Shown one piece after another: positions 31,391 to 39,038 of a stretch of DNA of 64,000 bases. The notes below the pieces were generated by a model. The model did not search any database. It was not told the origin of the DNA and saw nothing but the letters and a program-made list of their open reading frames with translations. How positions within the stretch are numbered: the stretch's first letter is position 1; the number at the start of each line of letters is the position of its first letter. The stretch is from an uncultured Pelagibacteraceae bacterium (lineage in GTDB: Bacteria > Pseudomonadota > Alphaproteobacteria > Pelagibacterales > Pelagibacteraceae), in the NCBI GenBank assembly GCA_902542235.1, contig CACBTT010000005.1, forward strand, positions 1 to 64,000. The letters run 5' to 3'. A program made the position numbers and the translations under genes.

Positions 31391-32479
31391 ATGAAAAAAG
31401 TTTTACTTTCATTCTTCTTAATTTTCTCTTTTTCAATTACTGCTTATGGGTGGGAAAAAGTTCCTATCCCGGATTATGTAAATAAAAAAACAAAATCTCC
31501 TTGGAATTTTTTCGATGATTTTGAGGATCAGAAATTAGGAAAAGTGAATCTTAAGAAATATGAAATAAATAATAAAGGGAAAGGAAACAAACCTTTTAAA
31601 ATAAAACAAGATACTGATGGCAATAAGTTCTTAGAAATTACAGTTAAGCATGGTTGGAATAAATGTTGCGGAAGTTGGAATAATACTGAGAGAGCAGAGT
31701 TCCAAGTAAAAGGAAAAAAAACTTTAAATAAAGAAATATGGTATGGATTCAAAGTAAGACTTCCAAAGGATTTTAATCACATAAATGACAGAGTACTAAT
31801 AAATCAGTTTAAAAATAATTTTGATAATATGAAAAAAAGTCCTCTATTAGGCATTCGTTTTTATGAAAATGGAAATAAATTAGATCTTGGTGGAGACACT
31901 GGGGGAAGAGCAACAATAAAATGGAACAAAAAAGAACACAAAAAACATGCAATAAGATATCAATATTTAAAAGTAAATGATAGTTGGGTATTAAATAAAA
32001 TTAAAGAGAGAGATACAGATTATGGGAATGTTTCGACCTGTAATAATGAAAATAATTGCTCTGGTTGTGAAGAATATTTTACTCGGGGAATTTGTTGTTA
32101 TGATCTTGACGGAAAGCCAATTTGGAAAAAAAAAGGTTATTTAAATTCAGGTGAGAAACCAAGTTTTTGTAACAAAATCAAAAAAATTAAAAAAAAAATC
32201 GAAGTTAATGAACTTGGAAAATGGACAACATTTAAAATCGGGATTAAAAATTCAAAAAAAGAAGATGGTTATGTTAAAGTCTACAAAGATAATAATTTAA
32301 TTATGAACTATAACGGTATCACCTTTGACTGGAAAGGTAACTATTATAGTAGTTTAATAAGAATAGGCCTATATAGAAACTCTGATCCAAATGGGACGGG
32401 ATACCCAGATCAATCAATACATTTTGATGATTTTATTGTTGTTTCAGATAAAAAAACTTTAGATAAATATTTGAATTAA
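31391..32479 (+). CDS. Secreted heparin-lyase-I-like polysaccharide lyase (lyase 1)
   Basis: A 362-residue protein with a signal peptide (MKKVLLSFFLIFSFSITAYG, cleavage near 20). The rest resembles the heparin lyase I / PF14099 jelly-roll fold: CCGSWNNTERAEFQ near residues 92-105 (the R-x-E substrate groove), EIWYGFKVRLPKDF near 115-128, INQFK, GGDTGGRA, LGKWTTFKIGIK near 276-287, DGYVKVYKDNN, and YPDQSIHFDDFIVV near 338-351. Such enzymes cleave uronic-acid polysaccharides outside the cytoplasm; the substrate is unknown. A cysteine-rich insert (about residues 217-262) is absent from its paralogue at 33424. Begins 3 bp after the peroxiredoxin. Confidence 0.8.
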   Translation: MKKVLLSFFLIFSFSITAYGWEKVPIPDYVNKKTKSPWNFFDDFEDQKLGKVNLKKYEINNKGKGNKPFKIKQDTDGNKFLEITVKHGWNKCCGSWNNTERAEFQVKGKKTLNKEIWYGFKVRLPKDFNHINDRVLINQFKNNFDNMKKSPLLGIRFYENGNKLDLGGDTGGRATIKWNKKEHKKHAIRYQYLKVNDSWVLNKIKERDTDYGNVSTCNNENNCSGCEEYFTRGICCYDLDGKPIWKKKGYLNSGEKPSFCNKIKKIKKKIEVNELGKWTTFKIGIKNSKKEDGYVKVYKDNNLIMNYNGITFDWKGNYYSSLIRIGLYRNSDPNGTGYPDQSIHFDDFIVVSDKKTLDKYLN

Positions 32480-32493
32480 GGGGGCGTTCTGTT
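32476..32493. repeat. Direct repeat copy 1 (TTAAGGGGGCGTTCTGTT)
   Basis: An 18-bp sequence at the very end of lyase 1 that recurs, with one G fewer, at 34550-34566 just before the rnhA stop. The two copies bracket lyase 2, the broken lyase 3 and their gaps (about 2.07 kb). The sequence is GC-richer than its surroundings. With the following bases it can also fold as GGGGCG/CGTCCC with a 10-nt loop. Confidence 0.7.
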
Positions 32494-32540
32494 TCTCGTC
32501 CCTTGATTAATAATATACAGAAAATAACACTTTTTCAAAA

Positions 32541-32605
32541 ACTTCGTGTAAAACTTCGTGTAGTGTTTTGTTCATTTTGAAGATTTCTTGACTTTCAACT
32601 TCGTG
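32541..32605. repeat. Three copies of ACTTCGTG in the gap between lyase 1 and lyase 2
   Basis: ACTTCGTG occurs at 32541, 32553 and 32598; the first two form a tandem with a 12-bp period (acttcgtgtaaa unit). Two more copies with an 11-bp period lie in the gap after lyase 3. AACAC and GTGTT flank the tandem as a wider inverted repeat. The 140-bp gap 32480-32619 holds no gene. Confidence 0.8.
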
Positions 32606-32619
32606 TTATTATTCATTTT

Positions 32620-33408
32620 ATGAAAATATTAAGAATTTTAATTATTAATTTTTTTGTGTGTAGCGCGGTTTTTGGAGATATTAAATATCAGTCATTACCC
32701 AAAGATGTAGTTTCAGGAAACAAATATTACAGGATACCAGATGGTAGTCCTTTTAAAGAGCATGGTATCCAAATTGTTGATAAAAAGGATGGTTATCCTG
32801 TTAGAGCAGGTGAAAAATCAATACGTTTCGAACTTAGATCTGGAGATTGTGGTAAATACAAACCACCAGGCAGGGATGACTGCAAACATTATGCGGAAAG
32901 ACATGAGTTTCACGGTAAAGATTTTTCAAAAGGTAATTATTGGTATGCATGGTCAATATATTTTCCAAAAGATTACAAAATTGCAGATCCAAATAGAACA
33001 ATAATTGTTCAGATTAAAAATAGAAAAAAATTTGGAGAAAGTCAGGTACCACCGTGGTATTTCACAAATTTTAATAATGGATATGGAATTGTTAATACAG
33101 TTAGAGTGCCAGGAGGTCATGCAACTCAATTATTAACTAAAGAACAAATTTTAGGACAATGGAATGATATATTACTAAATGCAAAATGGACAAATAAAGA
33201 GAATGGGTTTTTGAAAGTTTGGGTAAATAATAAATTAACATATGAATATACCGGTCCCACAAAAAGAGATGATAATATGTATTTTAAGTTTGGTATTTAT
33301 AGATTTAGTGTATTTAAAGAAATGCCTACTCAAGTGATCTATTTTGATGAAGTTAGAATAGGGAAGACAAAAGAAAAAGTTGTTGGAAAACTCCCTCCAC
33401 TAAACTAG
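32620..33408 (+). CDS. Secreted heparin-lyase-I-like polysaccharide lyase (lyase 2)
   Basis: A 262-residue protein with a signal peptide (about residues 1-19). It shares the fold pattern with its neighbours but not their close sequence: SIRFELRSGDC near residues 67-77, YAERHEFHG near 91-99, YWYAWSIYFPKDYK near 107-120, VQIKNRK near 129-135, NGFLKVWVNNKLTYEYTGP near 193-211, YFKFGIYRF near 219-227, and VIYFDEVRIGKT near 239-250. This is the PF14099-type polysaccharide lyase layout. The paired cysteines in GDCGKYKPPGRDDCKH could form a disulfide. The family call is mine from pattern; the substrate is unknown. Confidence 0.78.
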   Translation: MKILRILIINFFVCSAVFGDIKYQSLPKDVVSGNKYYRIPDGSPFKEHGIQIVDKKDGYPVRAGEKSIRFELRSGDCGKYKPPGRDDCKHYAERHEFHGKDFSKGNYWYAWSIYFPKDYKIADPNRTIIVQIKNRKKFGESQVPPWYFTNFNNGYGIVNTVRVPGGHATQLLTKEQILGQWNDILLNAKWTNKENGFLKVWVNNKLTYEYTGPTKRDDNMYFKFGIYRFSVFKEMPTQVIYFDEVRIGKTKEKVVGKLPPLN

Positions 33409-33423
33409 TTATACTTTGGTACT

Positions 33424-34430
33424 ATGAAGAAATTTTTGTTATCATTTTTCTTAATTTTATCATTTTCAATTCCCGCTAATTGTTGGGAAAAAGTGCTAGT
33501 TCCTGATTATGTGAATAAAGAAACTAAGTCACCATGGAATTTTTATGAAAATTTTAGGGCGGTAAATTAAATTTTCAATATATAAAAAAAAGCAAAAATA
33601 TTGGAAATAGTCCAGGTAAAAAACCTTATAAATTTAAAAAAGATCCTGATGGAAATACTTTTTTATCTGTAACAGTAAAGAATGAATGGAATAAATGCTG
33701 CGGAAAAAACTTTTATTCTGAAAGAGCAGAGATATTTACTAAAAAGAAAAATGCTAAAAATAAAGAAATATGGTACGGTTTTAGGATTAGGTTTCCAGAA
33801 AATTTTAAATTTGTAAACGATAGGTTGATGTTTAGTCAATTTATGAATGAATTTAAAAATATGAAAAAAAGTCCTTTATTTGGGATGAATCTATATTGGT
33901 CGGGAGGCAAACTTAGCATTGGAGGAGATACGGGTGGCAAGGCAAATGTTAGTTGGAATCTCCATGATCATGTTAAATATAAAGTAGAAAATCATTTTGT
34001 TAAAAAATCGAATTCAAAAAATTGGCAGACATATAGTATTAAACGACGTGATCAAAAAGAGATTAGTATTTTAAATTGTAATTCTTTAAGCAAAGAAAAT
34101 AATACGGTATCAAATAATTGTAAAAAATTAGAAAAAATTGATTTTAATTCAACACCATTAGGTAAATGGACGACTTACAAAATAGGTATTAAAAATTCAA
34201 ATACTGAGGATGGTTTTATCAAAGTTTATAAGGATGACACTTTAATTATGAATTATTTAGGAATAACTTTTGGTGGATGGAAAGGAACTTATAAACACAC
34301 TTTTATAAAACTAGGTCCATATAGAGATACTGATACAAATGGAAACGGTTATCCAGATCAGACAATTCATTATGACGATTTTGTTGTTGTTTCAGATAAA
34401 AAAACTTTAGACAAGTATTTAATCAAATAA
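33424..34430 (+). pseudogene. Frameshifted paralogue of lyase 1 (lyase 3)
   Basis: An ATG at 33424 opens MKKFLLSFFLILSFSIPANC and continues collinear with lyase 1 (WEKV..PDYVNK.TKSPWNF) but stops at 33568. Shifting frame near 33556 restores the match: GGKLNFQY, EWNKCCGK..SERAEI, KEIWYGFRIRFPENF, GGDTGGKAN, LGKWTTYKIGIKNS, and YPDQTIHYDDFVVVSDKKTLDKYL. Putting back one G (TTTTAGGG to TTTTGAGGG) would give NFEGGKL, aligning with DFEDQKL in lyase 1. Closely similar ends show a recent duplication. It lacks the cysteine-rich insert. Either a pseudogene or a sequencing slip. Confidence 0.75.
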
Positions 34431-34439
34431 AATGTTTAC

Positions 34440-34465
34440 GTTATAGACGCAAATGCGACTATAAC
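34440..34465. other. Near-perfect 26-bp hairpin after lyase 3
   Basis: GTTATAG at 34440-34446 pairs with CTATAAC at 34459-34465; inside, CGC at 34448-34450 pairs with GCG at 34455-34457, with one A-A mismatch between the arms and an AAAT loop. It lies 9 bp after the lyase 3 stop. No T run follows in either direction, so a simple intrinsic terminator is unlikely. GTTCGGAAC follows at once as a second short inverted repeat. Confidence 0.6.
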
Positions 34466-34485
34466 GGTTCGGAACGAGACTTCAA

Positions 34486-34504
34486 ACTTCGTGTAAACTT
34501 CGTG
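34486..34504. repeat. Two ACTTCGTG copies after lyase 3
   Basis: ACTTCGTG at 34486 and 34497 (11-bp period), the same octamer as in the lyase 1-lyase 2 gap. The 147-bp gap 34431-34577 between lyase 3 and rnhA holds these repeats, a hairpin and a direct-repeat copy, but no gene that I can see. Confidence 0.8.
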
Positions 34505-34549
34505 CTGTTCCTAAATTGATATTTGAATTGGATTAACGGTTTCCGTTGG

Positions 34550-34566
34550 TTAAGGGGCGTTCTGTT
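34550..34566. repeat. Direct repeat copy 2 (TTAAGGGGCGTTCTGTT)
   Basis: Second copy of the repeat at 32476, one G shorter. It is followed by a perfect 12-bp palindrome, TAGGTGCACCTA at 34569-34580, which overlaps the stop codon of rnhA. Copy 1 is likewise immediately behind a coding end. Confidence 0.7.
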
Positions 34567-34577
34567 GCTAGGTGCAC

Positions 34578-35003
34578 CTATATTGCTACAGAAGACCTTG
34601 CCAATAAATCCACTTCATTATTAAGTTTGTCTGTTGAATGTGCTTTTACCCAACTCCATTTAATCTCAAATGTATTTGATAGGTTATCTAATTCTGTCCA
34701 AAGTTCTTTATTCTTAACTTCTTTTTTATTTGCTGTTTTCCAACCATTTTTTTTCCAATTATGTATCCATTCAGTTATTCCAGATTTTACATATTTAGAA
34801 TCTGTAAATATTTGAACCTTGCTTCCTTTTGGAATTTTTTTTAAAGCTTTAATGGGGGCAAGTAATTCCATTTGATTATTTGTTGTTTCTTTTTTGCTTC
34901 CTTTAATTTGAGTTTTCTTTCCATTATCAATAATAATTGCCGCCCAACCACCATTTCCTGGATTTCCAATGCATGATCCATCTGTGTAAATTTTAATCAT
35001 CAA
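34578..35003 (-). CDS. rnhA: Ribonuclease HI
   Basis: A 141-residue RNase HI. The catalytic acidic residues are in IYTDGSCIGNPGNGGWAAII near residues 4-23, NNQMELLAPIKAL near 42-54 and IFTDSKYVKSGI near 64-75, with the C-terminal aspartate in NNEVDLLARSS near 127-137; the basic handle WIHNWKKNGWKTA is present near 78-90. It degrades RNA in RNA-DNA hybrids. Last gene of the ispH-thrB-rnhA run, overlapping thrB by 4 bp. The stop codon lies in a 12-bp palindrome. Confidence 0.97.
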   Translation of the reverse strand: MMIKIYTDGSCIGNPGNGGWAAIIIDNGKKTQIKGSKKETTNNQMELLAPIKALKKIPKGSKVQIFTDSKYVKSGITEWIHNWKKNGWKTANKKEVKNKELWTELDNLSNTFEIKWSWVKAHSTDKLNNEVDLLARSSVAI

Positions 35004-35965
35004 GAATAATCCTTAAATGAGCTTAGATTTCTATGAAAATTCAACTTATCTATATACTCCTTTGGATCTTTGATTTTAATGACAGCATTTTTAGGAGTAT
35101 TTAAATAATCATAAGATCTAGTTAAAAGATATCTTAAAGCCGATCCTCTACACAAAGTATTAAAATTTCTTTTTTCAATTTCTGTTAATTTTCTAACAGA
35201 TTGGTAGCCCTTTAATAAATTTGAGGATCTTTTTTTATCTAATACAAATTTTCTATTTTTCTTTTTAAAACATAAAGCGTTAATGCAGGTTGCTAATTCA
35301 TAAGATAGAAAATCATTAGCTGAAAAATAAAAATCTATAAATCCATGAAATTTACCTTTATTGAAAAAAATATTATCAATAAAAAGATCGCTATGAATTA
35401 TTCCATTTGGCATTTTTTTAGGCCATTTTTTTTTGAGATTTCTCAAATCATCTTTCATTAAATCTTTTAAGTTTTTAGACAATTTATTAATTTTATTGTC
35501 TATTTTATTTAGAATTGATCCCCATGAATTAATTGATAGAGAATTTTTTCTATATAATTTTAATTTTTTTGAAGCCTCATGAAGAAGTGCTGCATTTTTT
35601 CCAACTATAAAACAATCCTTATTATTTAGTTGTTCTTTATCTTTTCCTTCCAGGAAACTGACAATACAAGCTTTTTTATTTTTTAAGTTAAATAAATATT
35701 TACCCTTTTTATCTTTTATAGGTATTGGACATTTTACTTTTAATCTAGATAAACCAGACATAAGATTAACAAAAAATGGGAGATCTTTTTTCTGAACTCT
35801 TTTTTCGTAAATAGTTAAAATATATTTATTTTTCTTTGTCTTTAAAAGGAAGTTGGTATTTTCAATACCTTTTTTTATACCTGAATAATTTTCTATTTTT
35901 CCAATATTATATTTCCTCTCGATAAATTTTATCTGCTTATTATTAATTTTAGTATAAACAGCCAT
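35000..35965 (-). CDS. thrB: Homoserine kinase (ThrB type II, APH-like fold)
   Basis: A 321-residue kinase of the aminoglycoside phosphotransferase-like fold, as in alphaproteobacterial ThrB. GIENTNFLLKTKKNKYILTIYEKR near residues 33-56 is the ATP-binding beta sheet, NGIIHSDLFIDNIFFNKG near 187-204 contains the catalytic HSD..DN, and FIDFYFS near 209-215 carries the second metal aspartate. It phosphorylates homoserine for threonine synthesis. It lies between ispH (1-bp overlap) and rnhA (4-bp overlap), the usual ispH-thrB-rnhA order. Confidence 0.93.
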   Translation of the reverse strand: MAVYTKINNKQIKFIERKYNIGKIENYSGIKKGIENTNFLLKTKKNKYILTIYEKRVQKKDLPFFVNLMSGLSRLKVKCPIPIKDKKGKYLFNLKNKKACIVSFLEGKDKEQLNNKDCFIVGKNAALLHEASKKLKLYRKNSLSINSWGSILNKIDNKINKLSKNLKDLMKDDLRNLKKKWPKKMPNGIIHSDLFIDNIFFNKGKFHGFIDFYFSANDFLSYELATCINALCFKKKNRKFVLDKKRSSNLLKGYQSVRKLTEIEKRNFNTLCRGSALRYLLTRSYDYLNTPKNAVIKIKDPKEYIDKLNFHRNLSSFKDYS

Positions 35966-36909
35966 TAATTTAATTTTCCAGGAATTTTAAAAGTAATATT
36001 TTCTTTTACGATTTCTACTTCTTCTATGTTTACTGTAAATTGATCTTTTAACTCTGCTATAAATTTTTCAACAAGTATTTCTGGTGCTGAAGCACCTGAT
36101 GAGATTCCAATCGTATTACATCCTTTAATTTTATCTATAGGCACTGGACTTTCTGAGTGTATTAACTCAGCAGAACTACAACCAGAGTTTTTAGCAACCT
36201 CAACTAATCTTACCGAGTTAGATGAATTCCTACTTCCAATTACAAAAAACATATCACATTTATTTGCTATTTCTTTAACTGCCGATTGTCTATTTGTTGT
36301 TGCATAACATATGTCATCTTTTTTGGGTTCTTTAATATCTGGATATTTAGATTTTAAAGCTGCAATTATATCTTTGGTATCATCTACAGAGAGTGTTGTT
36401 TGAGTTATGAAAGATAGCTGTTTATTTGAGATATTTTCATACTTATTTGCATCCTCAATATTTTCAATCAAATCTATTGAACCTTTTGGTAATTGACCCA
36501 TAGTTCCTATGACTTCTGGATGGTTTTTGTGTCCTATTAATAATATATGATGACCTTGTTTGTTTAAGTTTTCTGCTTCTCTATGAACTTTAGATACTAG
36601 AGGACATGTTGCATCTACAAACATCATATTTAAATTAGAAGCTTCCTCTGGAACAGATTTTGGCACTCCATGTGCTGAGAATATAACTGGTCTAGACTTA
36701 TCTTTGATTTCATCTAATTCTTCAACAAATATCGCTCCTATTTTTTTTAAACTTTCTACAACATGTTTGTTATGTACAATTTCGTGTCTCACATAAACTG
36801 GAGCACCAAATTTATCTATACTCTTTTTTACAATTTCAATTGCTCTATCAACTCCTGCACAAAATCCTCTTGGTGCAGCTAAATAAATTTTTAAATTTTT
36901 GTTACTCAT
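35965..36909 (-). CDS. ispH: 4-hydroxy-3-methylbut-2-enyl diphosphate reductase
   Basis: A roughly 314-residue iron-sulfur enzyme. Cluster cysteines lie in APRGFCAGVDRAIEIV (near residue 15), VDATCPLVSKVHREA (near 97) and GCNTIGISSGAS-type sequence; EIVHNKHVV and the TTRQSAV-like TTNRQSAV motif are present. It makes IPP and DMAPP in the last step of the MEP pathway. I prefer the second ATG (36909), because an AAGGA ribosome site sits 5 nt before it and overlaps the first ATG (36915). It follows a 56-residue membrane protein and the retinal genes. Confidence 0.96.
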   Translation of the reverse strand: MSNKNLKIYLAAPRGFCAGVDRAIEIVKKSIDKFGAPVYVRHEIVHNKHVVESLKKIGAIFVEELDEIKDKSRPVIFSAHGVPKSVPEEASNLNMMFVDATCPLVSKVHREAENLNKQGHHILLIGHKNHPEVIGTMGQLPKGSIDLIENIEDANKYENISNKQLSFITQTTLSVDDTKDIIAALKSKYPDIKEPKKDDICYATTNRQSAVKEIANKCDMFFVIGSRNSSNSVRLVEVAKNSGCSSAELIHSESPVPIDKIKGCNTIGISSGASAPEILVEKFIAELKDQFTVNIEEVEIVKENITFKIPGKLN

Positions 36910-37072
36910 TTTCATCCTTTTTAAAAAATGGAATTAAAAATACTATACAAGCAATAAAAAAAAAAAAGCTTCCAAACATGGCCCAAAAACTTCCTACACT
37001 TGAGATGATGAAACCAATTGAAGATATAATGAACAATATCCATCCAATTAGATTTATAGTTTTATTTTTCAT
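36902..37072 (-). CDS. 56-residue two-helix membrane protein between blh and ispH
   Basis: ATG at 37072 overlaps the blh stop (AATGA) and its TAA at 36904-36902 overlaps the start region of ispH, so translation is coupled on both sides. The protein is MKNKTINL, a hydrophobic helix (about residues 9-28), a GSFWAMFGSFFFF stretch, a second helix (about 31-50), and a charged tail KKDENE. A run of twelve T on the coding strand encodes four phenylalanines in frame. I know no family for it. Its place inside the retinal operon suggests a link with carotenoid or rhodopsin assembly, which is inference. Confidence 0.72.
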   Translation of the reverse strand: MKNKTINLIGWILFIISSIGFIISSVGSFWAMFGSFFFFIACIVFLIPFFKKDENE

Positions 37073-37962
37073 TTTTTTTCTACCATGAACTCAAGTAAAA
37101 TATGAGGAAAGGTCAATGAAGCCAATCCAACAAATATTATTTTAATAATACTTTCATCTATACCAAATTTTTCTGAAATAAAATAAAAAACTATTAAATA
37201 CATTATTGCTGTAATTACTGTAAGTGGAATAATTTTTCGTAAAAAAATAGGAAATCCTTTCATCAAATTTTTATTTATTTCACCAATTAAACTTAGTGAG
37301 TGTCTTATAGAATGAAGAAAGCAGAAATAAATTGTGAAAGCTAATATAGGGTTAAAAAAATAGTTTAAAATAATTATTGAAAAACTATCTAAAAAAAGAA
37401 TTGATCTTAAATCATTATTATTACCTCTATATATAACAAAATTACTTAGCACTGATAATATAACTGAGAGAATTAAAAAATTATTAGCCACAATATTTTG
37501 ATCTATTGAAAAATTTAACATTTTAAAAATTTCGATTGTTTCAGCTTTATGAAACAGTAAGGGCGTTGAAATAACCAATGATCCTTTAATAAAATAAAAA
37601 ATTTCTAAAAAATTAACATTTTTTGTTTCGATAAAGTCACTATCCTCTTTGCCAAAATGATATGCTGCAACTATTAAAAAAAGCGAAAGCAACAATATTG
37701 GACTTAAAATCCAAATTAAAATAACAAAAATAGCAATACCTATATAAGTTATATAGAACACTTCTGTATTTTTAATTTTATAAATTTTTAAAAGTTTTTT
37801 ACCCTTTTCATGATCCAGCGCACCGTGAGAGATACCAATTGTAAGAATTAAAAAAAAACTAAAAAGTATAAACGAATTATCTCTCAATACCTCAAAAGCA
37901 GAAAAAAAAATACAGATATTAAAAAAAATAATAGAATGAAAAAAATTTATTTTGTTGATCAT
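37069..37962 (-). CDS. blh: Beta-carotene 15,15'-dioxygenase, Brp/Blh family
   Basis: A 297-residue membrane protein with eight or so helices. Brp/Blh motifs with metal-binding histidines are visible: GISHGALDHEKGKKLL near residues 43-58, AAYHFGKEDSDF near 98-109, and LHSIRHSLSLIGEIN near 220-234; FPHILLEFMVE near 285-295 closes the protein. It cleaves beta-carotene to two retinal molecules. It is the fourth gene of crtI-crtB-crtY-blh; the ATG overlaps the crtY stop by 1 bp. Retinal implies a rhodopsin elsewhere in the genome. Confidence 0.92.
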   Translation of the reverse strand: MINKINFFHSIIFFNICIFFSAFEVLRDNSFILFSFFLILTIGISHGALDHEKGKKLLKIYKIKNTEVFYITYIGIAIFVILIWILSPILLLSLFLIVAAYHFGKEDSDFIETKNVNFLEIFYFIKGSLVISTPLLFHKAETIEIFKMLNFSIDQNIVANNFLILSVILSVLSNFVIYRGNNNDLRSILFLDSFSIIILNYFFNPILAFTIYFCFLHSIRHSLSLIGEINKNLMKGFPIFLRKIIPLTVITAIMYLIVFYFISEKFGIDESIIKIIFVGLASLTFPHILLEFMVEKK

Positions 37963-39038
37963 TATTTAAATACAGCTTTAATAAAAATCCATTTTGGCAT
38001 CTTTAATATAATGGATAAGTCTTCGAAAATATTACTTTTATTGGAAAGGAAATTTATTACTGTTTTTGACTTGCTTTTAAACATTTTGAAGAAAATATTT
38101 GGCATGATCTCTGGCTTTTCAGCTAGGACTTTCAAAAAAACATTATCTAAAAACTTATACTTACTTTTTATATTGAAAGCTCTAATTTGGGTTATTTTAT
38201 CAATGTTTTGGGTAATATATTCTGCTTGTTCTTGAATATTTAGGAAAGTATAGCCAGTACTTAAACGCGTCATACCTCCAGCAGTTCCAATATTAATCGT
38301 ATTTTTGTCGTTTTTAAATTTTGGATAAAATAATGGTATGGCTCCAACTTCTTTATAATTAATTTTATATTTTTTTAATTTTAGAGTGTTTTCGATGTAA
38401 TCAATAATTTGTTTATCATAATCTTTTTCACTATCATCTTCCATTTTAGAAAGCCACGTAGTTTCGATTAAAGCTGATTTTTTTGAATAGGGTAGTGTAT
38501 AGAAAAAATGAACACTTTTTTTTTGATCACAATCAAAGTCCATTAAATTCATTATTTGATCATCAAAAAAATCTTTTTCGGTTTCAATCTCAACACCTTG
38601 AAAGTGTTGCCATAAATTAGAATCTTTATTATCAAGATTTGGCAAACTGTTAAATAAAATTGCGTTTTCTGTATTTACTTCACTAATATCTTTAAAGAAT
38701 TGAATATTAGGATTTTTATTGATTTTATTTAAAACTTTTTTGTAGAATAGTCCACTATCAATACTTTCGTAAGGAGTTTCTTTACAATCTTTATATTCAA
38801 CATTTCCTTTAAAATTGATTGTATAATCTTTCCATCTTTTTTTTACACAGTCATCAAACTTGTGAGGTACAGTTTTCCAATATGACCAAGTTTTGTCTCT
38901 TTTATATTCATCTCTTTTTTCAATAATTGCTAAAGTCTTATTTTTAAGTTTATCGTGATACTCTAACTCATAAGCCAATGTTAAGCCTGCACACCCGCCT
39001 CCAATAATTATATAATCAAAATCTTTCATTATACTCAA
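37962..39038 (-). CDS. crtY: Lycopene beta-cyclase
   Basis: A 358-residue flavoprotein of the CrtY family. The N-terminal dinucleotide site is YIIIGGGCAGLTLAYEL near residues 9-25; TWSYW near 49-53, DQKKSVHFFYTLPYS near 169-183, TTWLS, and GTAGGMTRLSTGYTF near 252-266 are typical. It cyclises lycopene to beta-carotene. Its start lies 23 bp inside the end of crtB, so translation is coupled. Confidence 0.95.
   Translation of the reverse strand: MSIMKDFDYIIIGGGCAGLTLAYELEYHDKLKNKTLAIIEKRDEYKRDKTWSYWKTVPHKFDDCVKKRWKDYTINFKGNVEYKDCKETPYESIDSGLFYKKVLNKINKNPNIQFFKDISEVNTENAILFNSLPNLDNKDSNLWQHFQGVEIETEKDFFDDQIMNLMDFDCDQKKSVHFFYTLPYSKKSALIETTWLSKMEDDSEKDYDKQIIDYIENTLKLKKYKINYKEVGAIPLFYPKFKNDKNTINIGTAGGMTRLSTGYTFLNIQEQAEYITQNIDKITQIRAFNIKSKYKFLDNVFLKVLAEKPEIMPNIFFKMFKSKSKTVINFLSNKSNIFEDLSIILKMPKWIFIKAVFK

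Noticed and set aside
32541-32605. CRISPR-like array
   Set aside because: The repeat unit is only 8-12 bp, has two to three copies and no spacers of uniform length.
31391-34430. Mobile element carrying the lyase genes
   Set aside because: No transposase, integrase or terminal inverted repeats; only short direct repeats are present, so it is described as a possible cassette and not called an element.
34431-34577. Integron attC site near the lyase cluster
   Set aside because: The hairpin arms do not fit the RYYYAAC/GTTRRRY boxes, and there is no integrase or series of cassettes.
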